Source of the DNA: Dichotomocladium elegans
Taxonomy: Eukaryota; Mucoromycota; Mucoromycetes; Mucorales; Lichtheimiaceae
DNA: 64,000 nucleotides
Direction: 5' to 3'
Assembly: GCA_025716815.1 (NCBI GenBank)
Contig: JAIXMN010000008.1
Span: 1,178,001 to 1,242,000 of the forward strand
The position numbers were made by a program, and so were the translations under genes. The number at the start of each line of letters is the position of its first letter. Positions within the stretch are counted from its first letter, which is position 1. Below the pieces are notes generated by a model. It saw nothing but the letters and a program-made list of their open reading frames with translations, was not told the DNA's origin and did not search any database. Shown piece after piece: positions 1-11,600 of this stretch.

Positions 1-239
1 GGATGGATCGGCTCTGTTTGGATAGACAATGACGTGGTCTTGGATAAACTCGCGATCGATTATAGCTGAAGGGTGCGAAGGCTGTGAAACAGGTAAAAGA
101 AGGACAGCCTAGTGATAAGGAAGACGTGGGGAGAAGATGGCATAAAAAAAACGAATTACGATCATCATCCTTTTTTCATTGAAGATCTTGCTCTTTCTCT
201 TGTCACACAGGAACACGAAGAGAGAGAGAAAGAGAGTTT

Positions 240-626
240 TTACGCTGTTTCCTGACTATTATTTACCTTCTCCCCCAGAAGAAGATCTAGAACATCGTCG
301 AATTCGCCATCGTCTGCAGCACGTAATCGTGATAGAGCGAGCATGCCCCATGAGTTTGCTGGGAAGGGTATGGAGAGCGATGAAGGCGACTGAGTGGACG
401 ATGACCCGGAGGACGAGGAAAAGCTGTTGTGGAGCTTCGAGAAGCTCGGACGCTTTATAGACGGCCCAGAGGACGACGATGATACATGGAGCAGGGCTTC
501 CGCACTGGCCATGCGTTGCAGAAAGTTAGCCGGCCGCTGTTTTTCCAGCTGCTGAGCATTCACATCCGAAGCAGCGAGGGAAGGATTGGTGGCATCTGGT
601 TTTCGAAATGAATCGAATCGAAACAT
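240..626 (-). CDS. small serine-rich protein of unknown function, possibly a gene fragment
   Basis: An open frame of 128 codons starts at an ATG at 626 and ends at 240. The same frame stays open further upstream, but that part is low-complexity and reads like non-coding sequence, so the ATG followed by FRFDSFRKPDATNPSLAA was chosen. The middle is a Ser-rich stretch with several SSSS runs. The last third is acidic and hydrophobic (LRAADDGEFDDVLDLLLGEK). I do not recognise a family. A possible 3' splice site (a CAG about 20 bases into the frame) would allow this to be the last exon of a longer gene whose 5' part was lost to the transposon debris that starts near 1000. The alternative is a chance open frame; composition makes a real exon somewhat likely. 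Confidence 0.35.
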   Translation of the reverse strand: MFRFDSFRKPDATNPSLAASDVNAQQLEKQRPANFLQRMASAEALLHVSSSSSGPSIKRPSFSKLHNSFSSSSGSSSTQSPSSLSIPFPANSWGMLALSRLRAADDGEFDDVLDLLLGEKVNNSQETA

Positions 627-1039
627 ATGATTTTGAAGTAAAAAAAAAAGGTTAAGAAGAACCGGGGGTTGGGGGGGGGAAGGGGTGGATGTTTGTGGGT
701 TGGTCGATGTGCCTTCCCTCATCGATGCTTTCTTTATACGTGTAGACAACCCATACGCCCCCCATTCCTCCCTCCCTCCGCCCACAATTGATAATAATAA
801 GCTTACATGCAAACACCAATCTAGCATGTTGCATCCAATGCCTCCCTCTCGGCCCCCCCCCAAATCCCCTGAACGTCCATCGATTGAGCGGGGGTGCGGG
901 ATAATGTGTGGTACAACAACCATTCCACTCCTTATTCCTGTCTTTGCTCTACTCAATGTTGGGGGGTGGGATGGAGAGCCATCAGAAGCCCAGAACATTT
1001 TTGTTATTATTATCATTCTGGCAGGTCGCATCCTACCAG

Positions 1040-1760
1040 TTCTTGAAGTCGCGTTCGCCCAGAAATCTTTGCGCATGATGACAAAGCAAATGGCCGAAAA
1101 ATGTCGCACAAGACTTCCATCTCTAAATGCTAGCCGGCTTTTTGCCTTTCCATCTGTACCCACTTTACATTCTGAAATGAGCAATCTATTTTTGTTTCTA
1201 CAAAGGGCAAGGTCATGGGGTTGATAAAAGTGGCTGTCCTGAACCTATGGAGTATGTCGTTGATGAGGAAATGTGCTCTCTTCAATCCGTCTGTTCTCAC
1301 ACAGAACATCTGCGTCGTCTATCTTGCAGTAGTAACCCTGACCTTGGTGCTAGGCGTATCTCCAAGCGAAAGGATACAGACATTCAGATGGAAGAAGCAG
1401 ACTTTAAGCGCGGCTACATAATGCACACCGACAGAAATAAGATCAGACTTTTTCAGACGGATGCTTGAGAAGGTCTTGAGCGCATCAGCTGTTGCAAATA
1501 ACTAGGAATCTATAGGTCAGTTCAGCGGTTGGCCTCACAATACGAAGAGGACGCTGACAGCATTTTTAAGAAACGTAGAGGCAGAGGCCGTCCGCGTATT
1601 CTCCGTCCATTGTCCTAGAGCAACTGCTGGACCAATTGCTCCAGAGACTGGACGGTCATGAAGTATCGAAAACGATACTCCATGGATTTATGCAACTTAT
1701 CATGGAAGAAGGCTCAGTTTCAGCCTGCAGACAGGAATCGTTATGGTGCATTTCAATTTT
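1040..1760 (+). mobile_element. Tc1/mariner-like element remnant (N-terminal HTH part only)
   Basis: Frames that shift along this stretch match the N-terminal half of a fungal Tc1/mariner (IS630-type) transposase. There is a leader EYVVDEEMCSLQSVC, then a basic KRKDTDIQMEEADFKRGYIM segment, then DRNKIRLFQ entering a helix-turn-helix region (LSASAVAN, then a degraded arginine-rich second helix), and finally NLSWKKAQFQPADRN near 1680-1735. That last piece is the linker normally found before the DDE domain. No DDE catalytic domain follows, because the sequence changes character after about 1740 and another element begins on the opposite strand near 1885. Stops and frameshifts make it non-functional. 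Two related copies lie on the minus strand at 33640-34350 and 44825-45570. The outer limits are approximate because no terminal inverted repeat was found. Confidence 0.6.
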
Positions 1761-1884
1761 TCGATCTCAACGCCAATCCCCTATTGGGAGAATACCACTT
1801 GGTCGTGAACTTCCTATGCGACGATGTGACTTATATTTTCTGGCAGAGAACTTGACAATGTCTATGGTTCTGGTGTCGTTTTAC

Positions 1885-3360
1885 CGTTTGCATATGCTTC
1901 AATATATCGCCAAACCCCTTCCGTGGAATCTCCTAATCATAGTGGGTGTTGAATCAGGCGGGGAAACCGTATCAAGGAACCTCGAAATATTCTCCTTCAA
2001 AGAGGCAAAACTGTAATCATAGTTGACGCGGGCTTCTCGCTTTGCTGCGCCCCAGTACCATTTAATCCAGTTACATTCGCAATGAAGTTTGGGATATAGT
2101 TCAAAAATGTGACCAGCGTCAAGCACTGTCTCACAAAGAGCTGTTTTTTGCTCTTTGAAGTCTGGATGAGCATCTAAAAGATGTTTCATACAGCATCTGC
2201 TGTCAGCCGCTTCCTCCCCTTTGCAGTCCACTCGCCAGTTCTTTCCTGGACGATACGGGTCTTGTCCATCTCTAGGCCACATGCCTCGCTCCTCTAGAAT
2301 TCTTTGCATTTTCTTAGACTGGCATACACTTTGTTTGCTCGCAGTGATAATATCGTGGCCCCTCTTGCGCTTCACAACGTTTTCTTGGATATGCTCGTAC
2401 ATGCTCTGACGTCTCACTGCTCCAGTAACTTGGTCACAAAAAATCCATCTCGAAACTCGTGAGTACTTGGATTGTGCTCATCCTTAAGTATGCCACACCG
2501 CCGGGGGCCTTTTGCACATTTTCTGCGTTAGCGACGCATCACTGGGGCAGGCATTGTGATTGTTACTTTGATCGAAAATAAAGACGGCATTACAGTCTGG
2601 ATACAGGAGACTGAAAAGAGGAATCGCACCATCCTTAAGCTGCTCACTTGTCCAATATTGATCTCGATTTGCACCAGGATAAAACACCTTTCGCGATTGT
2701 CCATGGGCCTGAGCGCATCGTTCCATCACATGCACACTGGAACTCAGACACCATAATAGACCCGCCGGGGCTTTTCTTCCGGAGCGCATTTTCACCCTGT
2801 GTAAGCCAAAAATGTTCCTGTCCATCATTTGCATAAAAAGTGGATTCGTCATGGGTAACCAAGACCGACTTTGTTTCGTCATGGTTCAAAGAAGGCTCGA
2901 CGACTATCTCTTCATTTACTCGTTCGTACATTTCCATTCTTCGCCGGTAGGTCATCAAAGTACCCATCCTTGTGGTTTTTTACGGTATGTGTATCCCCGT
3001 TCGCGCATATATCTCCACAGAGTTGTTTGTGAGGTGGAGCCTGGCACACCAAAAACTTGTGGGATGGTTGTCTCATTGACATGTTTCAAAAGCGTTGGAA
3101 TGGAGCCTCCTTCAGCTTTTTGTCCGCTGATAAATTTAACTGATTCACGTTTCGTGTTTTTTCCTTGTTGATGTTGCGAAAGAGTACCGAAATTGAGGTA
3201 TTCATTCGTCCAGTAACGGGTGGCTCTTGCTCGATAATGTTCAGAGGGACTAGTCCAGAAATCTCGCGCAGTAAGCTCAGAACTCTCATATTTCTTGTAC
3301 CATTTGTATCGAGAGGAGAGGTAGCGGTAAACAGCTTGCTGCTGTCAGACACTGCGCTTG
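1885..3360 (-). pseudogene. degenerate DDE superfamily transposase
   Basis: Reading the minus strand from about 3350 down, overlapping frames join into a decayed DDE endonuclease of the type widespread in fungi. In order, the landmarks are LKHVNETTIPQVFGVPGSTS (HTH-like region, about 3110-3030), LVTHDESTFYANDGQEHFW (first catalytic Asp region, about 2860), GGSIMVSEFQCACDG (about 2760), AVFIFDQSNNHNAC (second Asp region, about 2570) and FELYPKLHCECNWIKWYWG (third acidic position region, about 2080). The end is FLDTVSPPDSTPTMIRRF, near 1900. At least three frame changes and several internal stops are needed, so it is inactive. It lies head-to-head with the Tc1-like remnant at 1040-1760; the order of insertion cannot be settled by eye. 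Confidence 0.75.
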
Positions 3361-3660
3361 TACGGAAAAGAGTCTTTGTGCGCGCAAAAGGTTGAACGGG
3401 TTCGCAATAAAAGGAGATAGGAAGAAGACCCTCCTTGTGGGAGCAGTCGACTTTTGCCCGCTTTGAGGAAGAAAAGACGCACCCCTTCCTCGAAGGTTGT
3501 TTGCTAACTTGCCCCAGGGTGCCGCACGTACTTTGGTGCTTTGCGTCGATCTCGGCGGTGCCTTAGGATTGGCTATCATGGGCTGGACACCGTAGCTGAT
3601 ATCACTGAGTCTCGTTCGATGCGTGTGATTACATAAGCTTCCCCTGCGCATGTCGGATCT

Positions 3661-5640
3661 TTTGTGTCATGTATTTTATAAGCTGCTCTTTGAGATCTTG
3701 CTCTGCGGCACACGGCATGACGGTTATCATCCATTCTTTTTAATGCGCAGACGTGGACCTATTTTCATTAGGGATCTTTGATCCGTGTTTTGTCCAAGAC
3801 CTAACCCCTCACAGTCCATCACATCCACCAATACAGATAGATAGCAAAATGACCAAAAGAAGGTGGTGTCGGTGATACGGTCAGACTAGTATTTCCTGCG
3901 CCAAAATTGGACACAATATGTGATACATGGCGTACCTGGAAAGTATATTATATGATGGGTGGCACAAGCTACCGTGATCATAATGACGCATTAAGAAGAG
4001 CCATAGTGGGTGATTTGATCAATCGGAGACTCCGACAAAGTTCGCAGCGTTTCCGATGGTAGATCACCATTCAAAGCTGTATGAAAGCCTTCCCCACACT
4101 TATGCGCGCCGACCCAAGGTAGGGCGCAATTGGCATGTCTGCAACACATCAAAGAGCCCGCCGATAATTTATAGTGGACTACGGGTTTCCTTGATTTGCC
4201 GGGGTCTCGTGTCAAGTTTTAGTATGAAAACGGGCCCTGCGCACGGACTTGATCAATTATTGTTCCAACTCAGATGCAAGCGTACCTAACTTAAAAGGAC
4301 AAGGAAGCAGACGAGATCCTGAATAATGATTGAAGAGGGAAATAGCCTCTTTTTATACCAAGTACCTGTTGATATTCAGCAATCCTAATGGAATCAAATA
4401 TACCATTGTTAATGAACGTTCGTGAATGCGTGTGTGCGTGGGTATGGGTCAGTATTTCTGCAGCGGCGACAGCAATGAGGCATAAAGACCCGTATTAGCA
4501 CTGAGCATCCAGCCATGAGGAATCGGAAACTGCGTAGTTAATCGGCAACGGATAATGAAGTATGACGTCCTTTTGATTCGTACAGCGACCGTATAAAAGC
4601 GGCTCCCATTTCCACTTGTCCTTAAATTGTATTTTACACTCGCCTTCCAAACCGATGGAGTACGTAATGCACCATCATGTACAAAATCTATATGATCTGC
4701 TGCAATCACAGATGTCATCTTTTAACAGCACTTGAAGTTACACTAGTACATCCAACGATCTAAAGAATTACCAATCCCTCCATGATTGATGGAGCCATCT
4801 TATATCCACTTTTGGGATCTAGCTTCCCTTCCTAAAGTAGAAACGTTTAACCATTTTCTATAGAGCCTAATGCTTGAGACAGTTTCCACTTCGTCCCATT
4901 TACTCAATGAGCCTCTTCAACCATGCCACTACACCATCCACCATCACAAGAGTTCCTGGGCCTTAACGCCTAGCTATAATTCTGAATGTTATCTCCTTAC
5001 GCAGGCTACACAATTAAAGAAGTTCAAATCTAATGGGTCTAACCCGTTTCGCTTACAACACCCTCACGAACAGCACATCCTGGAAAAAGCTATAACAAGC
5101 CAAAGTTCCTGTAATCATGCCTATGACGGAAATGAACGATGTCAAGCGGTATCTGATAATACTTAAGCTTTCTTGACAGATTCTACCCCTCTATAGACTA
5201 ATGCCAACCGCATAGCTCAGCATGAACTATTCAGGCCTATAATATCGCGCATTCAATGAACAGTTACATATCCATATTAAGGCGAGAGTTACCTTGTATT
5301 AATATAGATTGAATCCAATAGGGCGCGATCAACGTACAAGTAATGGTCAACCTGTTCTATTCAAGAAGACAGCTGATCATGGTATGCTAGTGTACTGGCT
5401 GTTACATCTGACGGCGCTTCTTGCTTGAACACAAACCATGGCATTGGATTAACCGGCCGCATTTCTACTTGCGATTTAACATAGCGTTCGTTATCTATGA
5501 CAAGGCGCAATCTTACTACATATTTATTTAGATTGAACCGATAGTCCAAGGTCAAGGCATACCCACGGATTTGTCTTCCTGGATGCTTCAACAACACCCT
5601 CATATCGATGTGATAGGGTGCTGGCTAGCACTTCTAATGA
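3661..5640. other. poorly coding interval with two small minus-strand open frames
   Basis: No recognised gene. Two minus-strand open frames look more protein-like than background. One, at 5603-5361 (80 codons), contains IRGYALTLDYRFNLNKYVVRL and ends in a short hydrophilic tail. The other, at 4718-4449 (89 codons), contains VKYNLRTSGNGSRFYTVAV. They could be exons of one diverged minus-strand gene, but no convincing splice pair or conserved motif ties them together. The right end (from about 5630) already resembles the exon-like tail of the tandem-repeat units further right (TTCTAATGATG followed by a GATAAACGGTG-like stretch). The interval therefore grades into the repeat block. Upstream, 3661-4440 shows nothing I can support. 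Confidence 0.25.
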
Positions 5641-7095
5641 TGATGCCACCCTGAGGGAGTAGAGTAGTCTTTGTGATAAACGGTGAATCCATATAAGGTA
5701 TGCTCTTTTTCGCTACCTGCCTTCAAAAAAAGTGACAGGAAAAAGAGAAATACTAACTTTACTTCCTCTTCTTTTCACTTTTTCTTATAGGCTTGGGTTT
5801 CCTCAGGCCTTCCATGTCCATCAACGGTGGTACTTGCAGGAATACCTTCCCCGAGCTCGAAACAAGCTTTCTGTCGGTTTCGTTGAGTCGGTTCGTACCG
5901 CCGTGCTCTTCCTGCAAATGAGACCAATGCCGCAAAGTGGGTTGGTGGTTCATGTCAAGACCAACAGCGATGGTTCATGATCAAGTCTTTCAAGGTTCTC
6001 TCTCGTTGTAGCTAGCAATCCCTCTATCTATATAGCTCCCGATCCTTCTATTTTGTATACCTCCCTATACTTCCCTTTCTCTTTCCCTAAACCCGACAGG
6101 TGTGCCTTGAGCTCAATAAGGGTGTGCTTCTATTCTACACCGGTAAGTGCGTGATGCCAGCCAAATTTACAGCCAACCCAACATACTCACTTTTATCATC
6201 CTCTCGCTTTCCCCAAAGAACCAAAGGGGATGGTTCACAGCCATCCCCTCCATACGCATCGTTTACAGATAGCTAAGCATCAACAAATATCTTGATATAA
6301 TAGCTCATCGCTGGTCCTTTTTTATTTTCTAGTGTCTTCTTCTTTTTCTCATGGTTTTAATCCCGGACAAGGCAAAGACCGACCGTTCCCCATACTGGCA
6401 TTCAAGCTGAGCGTAATCAATCACTCACAGCACTTTCAAGCCTGGTATGTCTGCCATCCAAAAAAAGGAAAGAAAAAAAAAGTAACTTCCCTTCCTCACC
6501 TTTACCTTTTTCTTTATTGCCTTGCCCTTCCCTAGACCATCCATGTCCATCAACGACGGCAGTTGCAGGAACATACCCCCACGCGCGAAACACCTTTCTG
6601 TTGGTTTGGTTGAGCCTTTCCGCACCATTGTGCTTTTTCCTTGCCAAAGAGAGCATGCCGCGGAGGAGTTCTTGTTCCTGTAAAAGCCAATGGCGATGGT
6701 CATGGCCATGGTCAGGTTGTTGCTAGTGCAATCCGCGGCTTCCAAAGCGATCCGGCGTCATTGCCGACAAGAGCATCTCCCACTCTACCGATCATCGCAA
6801 TCAAGATGAGAGCGAGTGCGATGGTCGGTTCTCAGGTACAGTACGTTCTCTTTGGCCCTTTGTCTCTCACTGCCTGTTTTCTCTATGTAGGTCTCTACCC
6901 ACACTCCGCCGATCCTCCACAGACACTCACACATCAAGGTGAGCCCGAGTGAGCTTGTCTGTTCTCAGGTACAGTACGCTCTTTTTGGCCCTTTGTCTCT
7001 CACTGCCTGTTTTCTCTATGTAGGTCTCTACCCACACTCCACCGATCGTCGCAATCAAGATGAGAGCGAGTGCGATGGTCGGTTCTCAGGTACAG
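5640..7095 (+). repeat. large direct duplication, copy 1, with exon/intron-like modules
   Basis: This stretch is repeated at 7096-8660. Matching landmarks lie 1384-1397 bp apart on the left half (for example TGCTCTTTTTCGCTACCTGCC at about 5700 and 7097) and 1513 bp apart on the right half. The change in offset is explained by the 25-bp minisatellite expansion in copy 2. Within the copy, about 200-bp modules beginning near CCATGTCCATCAACG (5813 and 6540) follow pyrimidine-rich tracts ending in TAG. GT-starting stretches such as GTAAGTG (about 6143) and GTACAG (about 6836 and 6969) alternate with them, giving an exon/intron-like pattern on the plus strand. No forward frame stays open across several modules. 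Minus-strand open frames (5953-5759 and 6745-6425) also exist and are weakly similar to each other. Confidence 0.7.
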
Positions 7096-8660
7096 TATGC
7101 TCTTTTTCGCTACCTGCCTTCAAAAAAAGAAAAACACTAACTTACTCTTCCTCTTCTCTTCACTTTTTCTTATAGGCTTGCCCTTGCTCACGCCTTCCAT
7201 GTCCATCAACGGTGGTACTTGCAGGAATACCTCCCCCCAGCGCGAAACAAGCTTTCTGTCGGTTTGGTTGACTCTGCCCGCACCGCTCTGCTCTTCCTGC
7301 CAATGAGACCAATGCCGCAAAGGGGGTTGGTGTTTCATGTCAAGGCCAACAGCGATGGTTCATGGTCAAGTCTTTCCAGGTTCTCCCTCGGTGTAGCTAG
7401 CAATCCCTCTCCATCTAGATAGCTCCCCATCCTTCTAGTTTATATAGCTCCCCATCCTTCTAGTTTATATAGCTCCCCATCCTTCTAGTTTATATAGCTC
7501 CCCATCCTTCTAGTTTATATAGCTCCCCATCCTTCTAGTTTATATAGCTCCCCATCCTTCTCTTTATATAGCTCCCCATACTTCCCTTTCCCCTTTCCCT
7601 AAACCCGATAGGCGTGCCCTGAACTCAATAAGGGCACGCCTCCATTCTACCCCGGTAAGTGCATGATGCCCGCCAAATTTACAGCCAACCCAGCATACTC
7701 ACTTTTACCATCCTCTCGCTTTCCCAAAGGACCAAAGGGGATGGTTCACAGCCATCCCCTCCATACGCATCGTTTACAGACAGCTAAGCATCAACAAATA
7801 TCTTGATGTAATAGCTCATCGCTGGTCCTTGTTTTTGTTTTCTAGTGTCTTCTTCTTTTTCTCATGGTCTTAATCCCGGACAAGACAAAGACCGATGGTT
7901 CCCCATACTGGCATTCAAGCTGAGCGTAATCAATCACTCACAGCACTTTCAAGCCTGGTATGTCTGCCATCCAAAAAAAAGGAAAGAAAAAAAAGTAACT
8001 TCCCTTCCTCACCTTTACCTTTTTCTTTATTGCCTTGCCCTTCCCTGGGCCACCCATGTCCATCAACAACGGCAGTTGCAGGAACACACCCTCACGCGTG
8101 ACACACCTTTCTGTTGGTTTGGTTGAGCCTTTCAGCATCATTGTGCTTTTCCTTGCCAAAGAGAGCATGTCGCGCAGGAGTTCTTGTTCCCTGTAAAAGC
8201 CAATGGCGATGGTCCTGGTCAGGGTCAGGTTATTGCTAGTGCAATCCGCGGCTTCCAAAGCGATCAGGCGTCATTGCCACCAAGAGCATCTCCCACTCTA
8301 CCCATCATCGCAATCAAGATGAAAACGAGTGGGATTGACGGCTCTCAGGTACTGTACTCTCATTGTCGTCCTTGTCCCGCACTTGCTGTTTCTCTATGTA
8401 GATATCTCTTCAAACTAAAACGATCCTCTACCGACAGTCGCAATCAAGATGAGAGCGAGTGTGATTGTCACTTTTCAGGCACTGTATGCCATTTTTGGCC
8501 CTTTGTCTCTCACTGGCTGGTCCCCTATATAGAATTCTCCGCACACTCCGCCGCTTCTCCAACCAAAATCACACAACCAGATGAGAGCGAGTGTGATTGT
8601 CGGTTTTCAGGCACACACCACCAATCTATCATTCCCCTATTCGCGATATAGCCACATACT
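7096..8660 (+). repeat. large direct duplication, copy 2, with exon/intron-like modules
   Basis: This is the second copy of the 5640-7095 block, differing by scattered substitutions and by an inserted 25-bp minisatellite. It contains the same modules (CCATGTCCATCAACG at about 7199 and 8056), the same GTAAGTG...CCAAAG intron-like stretch (about 7655-7729) and the same AATCAAGATGAGAGCGAGTG motif. The motif occurs here in three further variants (about 8310, 8440 and 8575), each followed by CAGGTACTG- or CAGGCAC-type sequence. The right end leads into the 233-bp tandem array. I see no continuous coding frame. Minus-strand open frames at 7338-7120 and 8258-7938 parallel those of copy 1. Confidence 0.7.
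7420..7585. repeat. 25-bp minisatellite, about six units
   Basis: The unit TAGCTCCCCATCCTTCTAGT plus TTATA starts at 7420, 7445, 7470, 7495, 7520 and 7545, with an exact 25-bp period. A final, slightly altered unit follows (TAGCTCCCCATACTTCCC). The corresponding place in copy 1 of the large duplication (about 6010-6080) holds only one to two diverged units. The array therefore expanded after the larger duplication, by about five units (125 bp). This accounts almost exactly for the change in offset from 1384 to 1513 bp between the left and right halves of the duplicated blocks. Confidence 0.9.
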
Positions 8661-8682
8661 AACTACAGCTTTTCCTTTGTAG

Positions 8683-11600
8683 GTTGCCCTCGATGTACAA
8701 AGAAGGTCCATCGCCGATCAAGGTTTCGGGTGCTTCAACGTCAACAGTTGACTTAGAGATGCTTGGGTGCGGCTTGCATTTCTAATGATGCTCCGACCTT
8801 GAAGGGGCAGCAGGGTGTTTGCGATAGCCGGTGCTAGTTTACATCAAGTATTCAACGTATCGTTTCTCGATTGGTGCTCTAGCCGCATACTTACTGCATC
8901 TTCTTCCATTGTAGATTATCATGCTGGCAGTAAACAAGGGCCATGGTCGATCAAGGTTCCGGGTACTTCAAGGTCGACAGTTGACTTAGAGATGCTTGGG
9001 TGCGGCTTGCATTTCTAATGATGCTCCGACCTTGAAGGGGCAGCATGGTGCTTGCGATAGCCGGTGCTAGTTTATATCAAGTATTCAACGTATCGTTTCT
9101 CGATTGGTGCTATAGCCGCATACTTACTGCATCTTCTTGCATTGTAGATTATCATGGTGTCAGTAAACAAGGTCGCAGAAGAACAAGGTTATTGCTACTT
9201 CGGTATCGGAGTGCCTTTAATTAAGATCGGATCTCCAAGAGATTGCTTTGCCCCTCGGGTAATCGATGCATTTATATCAGGTATTCAACGTATCGTTCTC
9301 CATTGGTGACGTAGTCACATTCTTACTGCACCTTCTTTCATTGTAGATTATCATGGTGGCAGTAAACAAGGTCCATGGACGATAAAGTTTCCCGGTACTT
9401 CAAGGTCGACAGTTGACTTAGAGATGCTTGGGTGCGGCTTGCATTTCTAATGATGCTCCGACCTTGAAGGGGCAGCACGGTGCTAGCGATAGCCGGTGCT
9501 AGTTTACATCAAGTATTCAACGTATCGTTTCTCGATTGGTGCTCTAGCCGCATACTTACTGCATCTTCTTCCATTGTAGATTTTCATGGTGTCCGTAAAC
9601 AAGGTCGCAGAAGAACAAGGTTATTGCTACTTCGGTATCGGAGTGCCTTTAATGAAGATCGGATCTCCAAGAGATTGCTTTGCCCCTCGGGTAATCGATG
9701 CATTTATATCAGGTATTCAATGTATCGTTCTCGACTGGTGACGTAGTCACATTCTTACTGCACCTTCTTTCATTGTAGATTATCATGGTGGCAGTAAACA
9801 AGGTCTATGGACGATCAAGGTTTCGGGTACTTCAAGGTCGACAGTTGACTTAGAGATGCTTGGGTGCGGCTTGCATTTCTAATGATGCTCCGACCTTGAA
9901 GGGGCAGCACGGTGATAGGGATAGCCGGTGCTAGTTTACATCAAGTATTCAACGTATCGTTTCTCGATTGGTGCTATAGCCGCATTCTTACTGCATCTTC
10001 TTCCTTTGTAGATTATCATGCTGGCAGTAAACAAGGGCCATGGTCGATCAAGGTTCCGGGTACTTCAAGGTCGACAGTTGACTTAGAGATGCTTGGGTGC
10101 GGCTTGCATTTCTAATGATGCTCCGACCTTGAAATGGCAGCACGGTGCTAGCGATAGCCGGTGCTAGTTTACATCAAGTATTCAACGTATCGTTTCTCGA
10201 TTGGTGCTCTAGCCGCATACTTACTGCATCTTCTTCCATTGTAGATTATCATGCTGGCAGTAAACAAGGGCCATGGTCGATCAAGGTTCCGGGTACTTCA
10301 AGGTCGACAGTTGACTTAGAGATGCTTGGGTGCGGCTTGCATTTCTAATGATGCTCCGACCTTGAAATGGCAGCACGGTGCTAGCGATAGCCGGTGCTAG
10401 TTTATATCAAGTATTCAACGTATCGTTTCTCGCTTGGTGCTATTGCCGCATTCTTACTGCATCTTCTTCCTTTGTAGATTATCATGCTGGCAGTAAACAA
10501 GGGCCATGGACGATCAAGGTTCCGGGTACTTCAAGGTCGACAGTTGACTTAGAGATGCTTGGTTGCGGCTTGCATTTCTAATGATGCTCCGACCTTGAAG
10601 GGGCAGCACGGTGATAGCGATAGCCGGTGCTAGTTTACATCAAGTATTCAACGTATCGTTTCTCGATTGGTGCTATAGCCGCATTCTTACTGCATCTTCT
10701 TCCTTTGTAGATTATCATGCTGGCAGTAAACAAGGGCCATGGTCGATCAAGGTTCCGGGTACTTCAAGGTCGACAGTTGACTTAGAGATGCTTGGGTGCG
10801 GCTTGCATTTCTAATGATGCTCCGACCTTGAAATGGCAGCACGGTGTTTGCGATAGCCGGTGCTAGTTTATATCAAGTATTCAACGTATCGTTTCTCGAT
10901 TGGTGCTATATCCGCAATCTTACTGGATCTTCTTCCTTTGTAGATTATCATGCTGGCAGTAAACAAGGGCCATGGTCGATCAAGGTTCCCGGTACTTCAA
11001 GGTCGACAGTTGACTTAGAGATGCTTGGGTGCGGCTTGCATTTCTAATGATGCTCCGACCTTGAAGGGGCAGCATGGTGCTTGCGATAGCCGGTGCTAGT
11101 TTATATCAAGTATTCAACGTATCGTTTCTCGATTGGTGCTATAGCCGCATACTTACTGCATCTTCTTGCATTGTAGATTATCATGGTGTCAGTAAACAAG
11201 GTCGCAGAAGAACAAGGTTATTGCTACTTCGGTATCGGAGTGCCTTTAATTAAGATCGGATCTCCAAGAGATTGCTTTGCCCCTCGGGTAATCGATGCAT
11301 TTATATCAGGTATTCAATGTATCGTTCTCGATTGGTGACGTAGTCACATTCTTACTGCACCTTCTTTCATTGTAGATTATCATGGTGGCAGTAAACAAGG
11401 TCCATGGACGATAAAGTTTCCCGGTACTTCAAGGTCGACAGTTGACTTAGAGATGCTTGGGTGCGGCTTGCATTTCTAATGATGCTCCGACCTTGAAGGG
11501 GCAGCACGGTGCTAGCGATAGCCGGTGCTAGTTTATATCAAGTATTCAACGTATCGTTTCTCGATTGGTGCTATAGCCGCATTCTTACTGCATTTTCTTC

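Noticed and set aside
1215..1468. Separate small host gene encoding EYVVDEEMCSLQ...
   Set aside because: The same block recurs at 33776-34003 in front of a Tc1-type HTH domain, so it is part of the transposon remnant.
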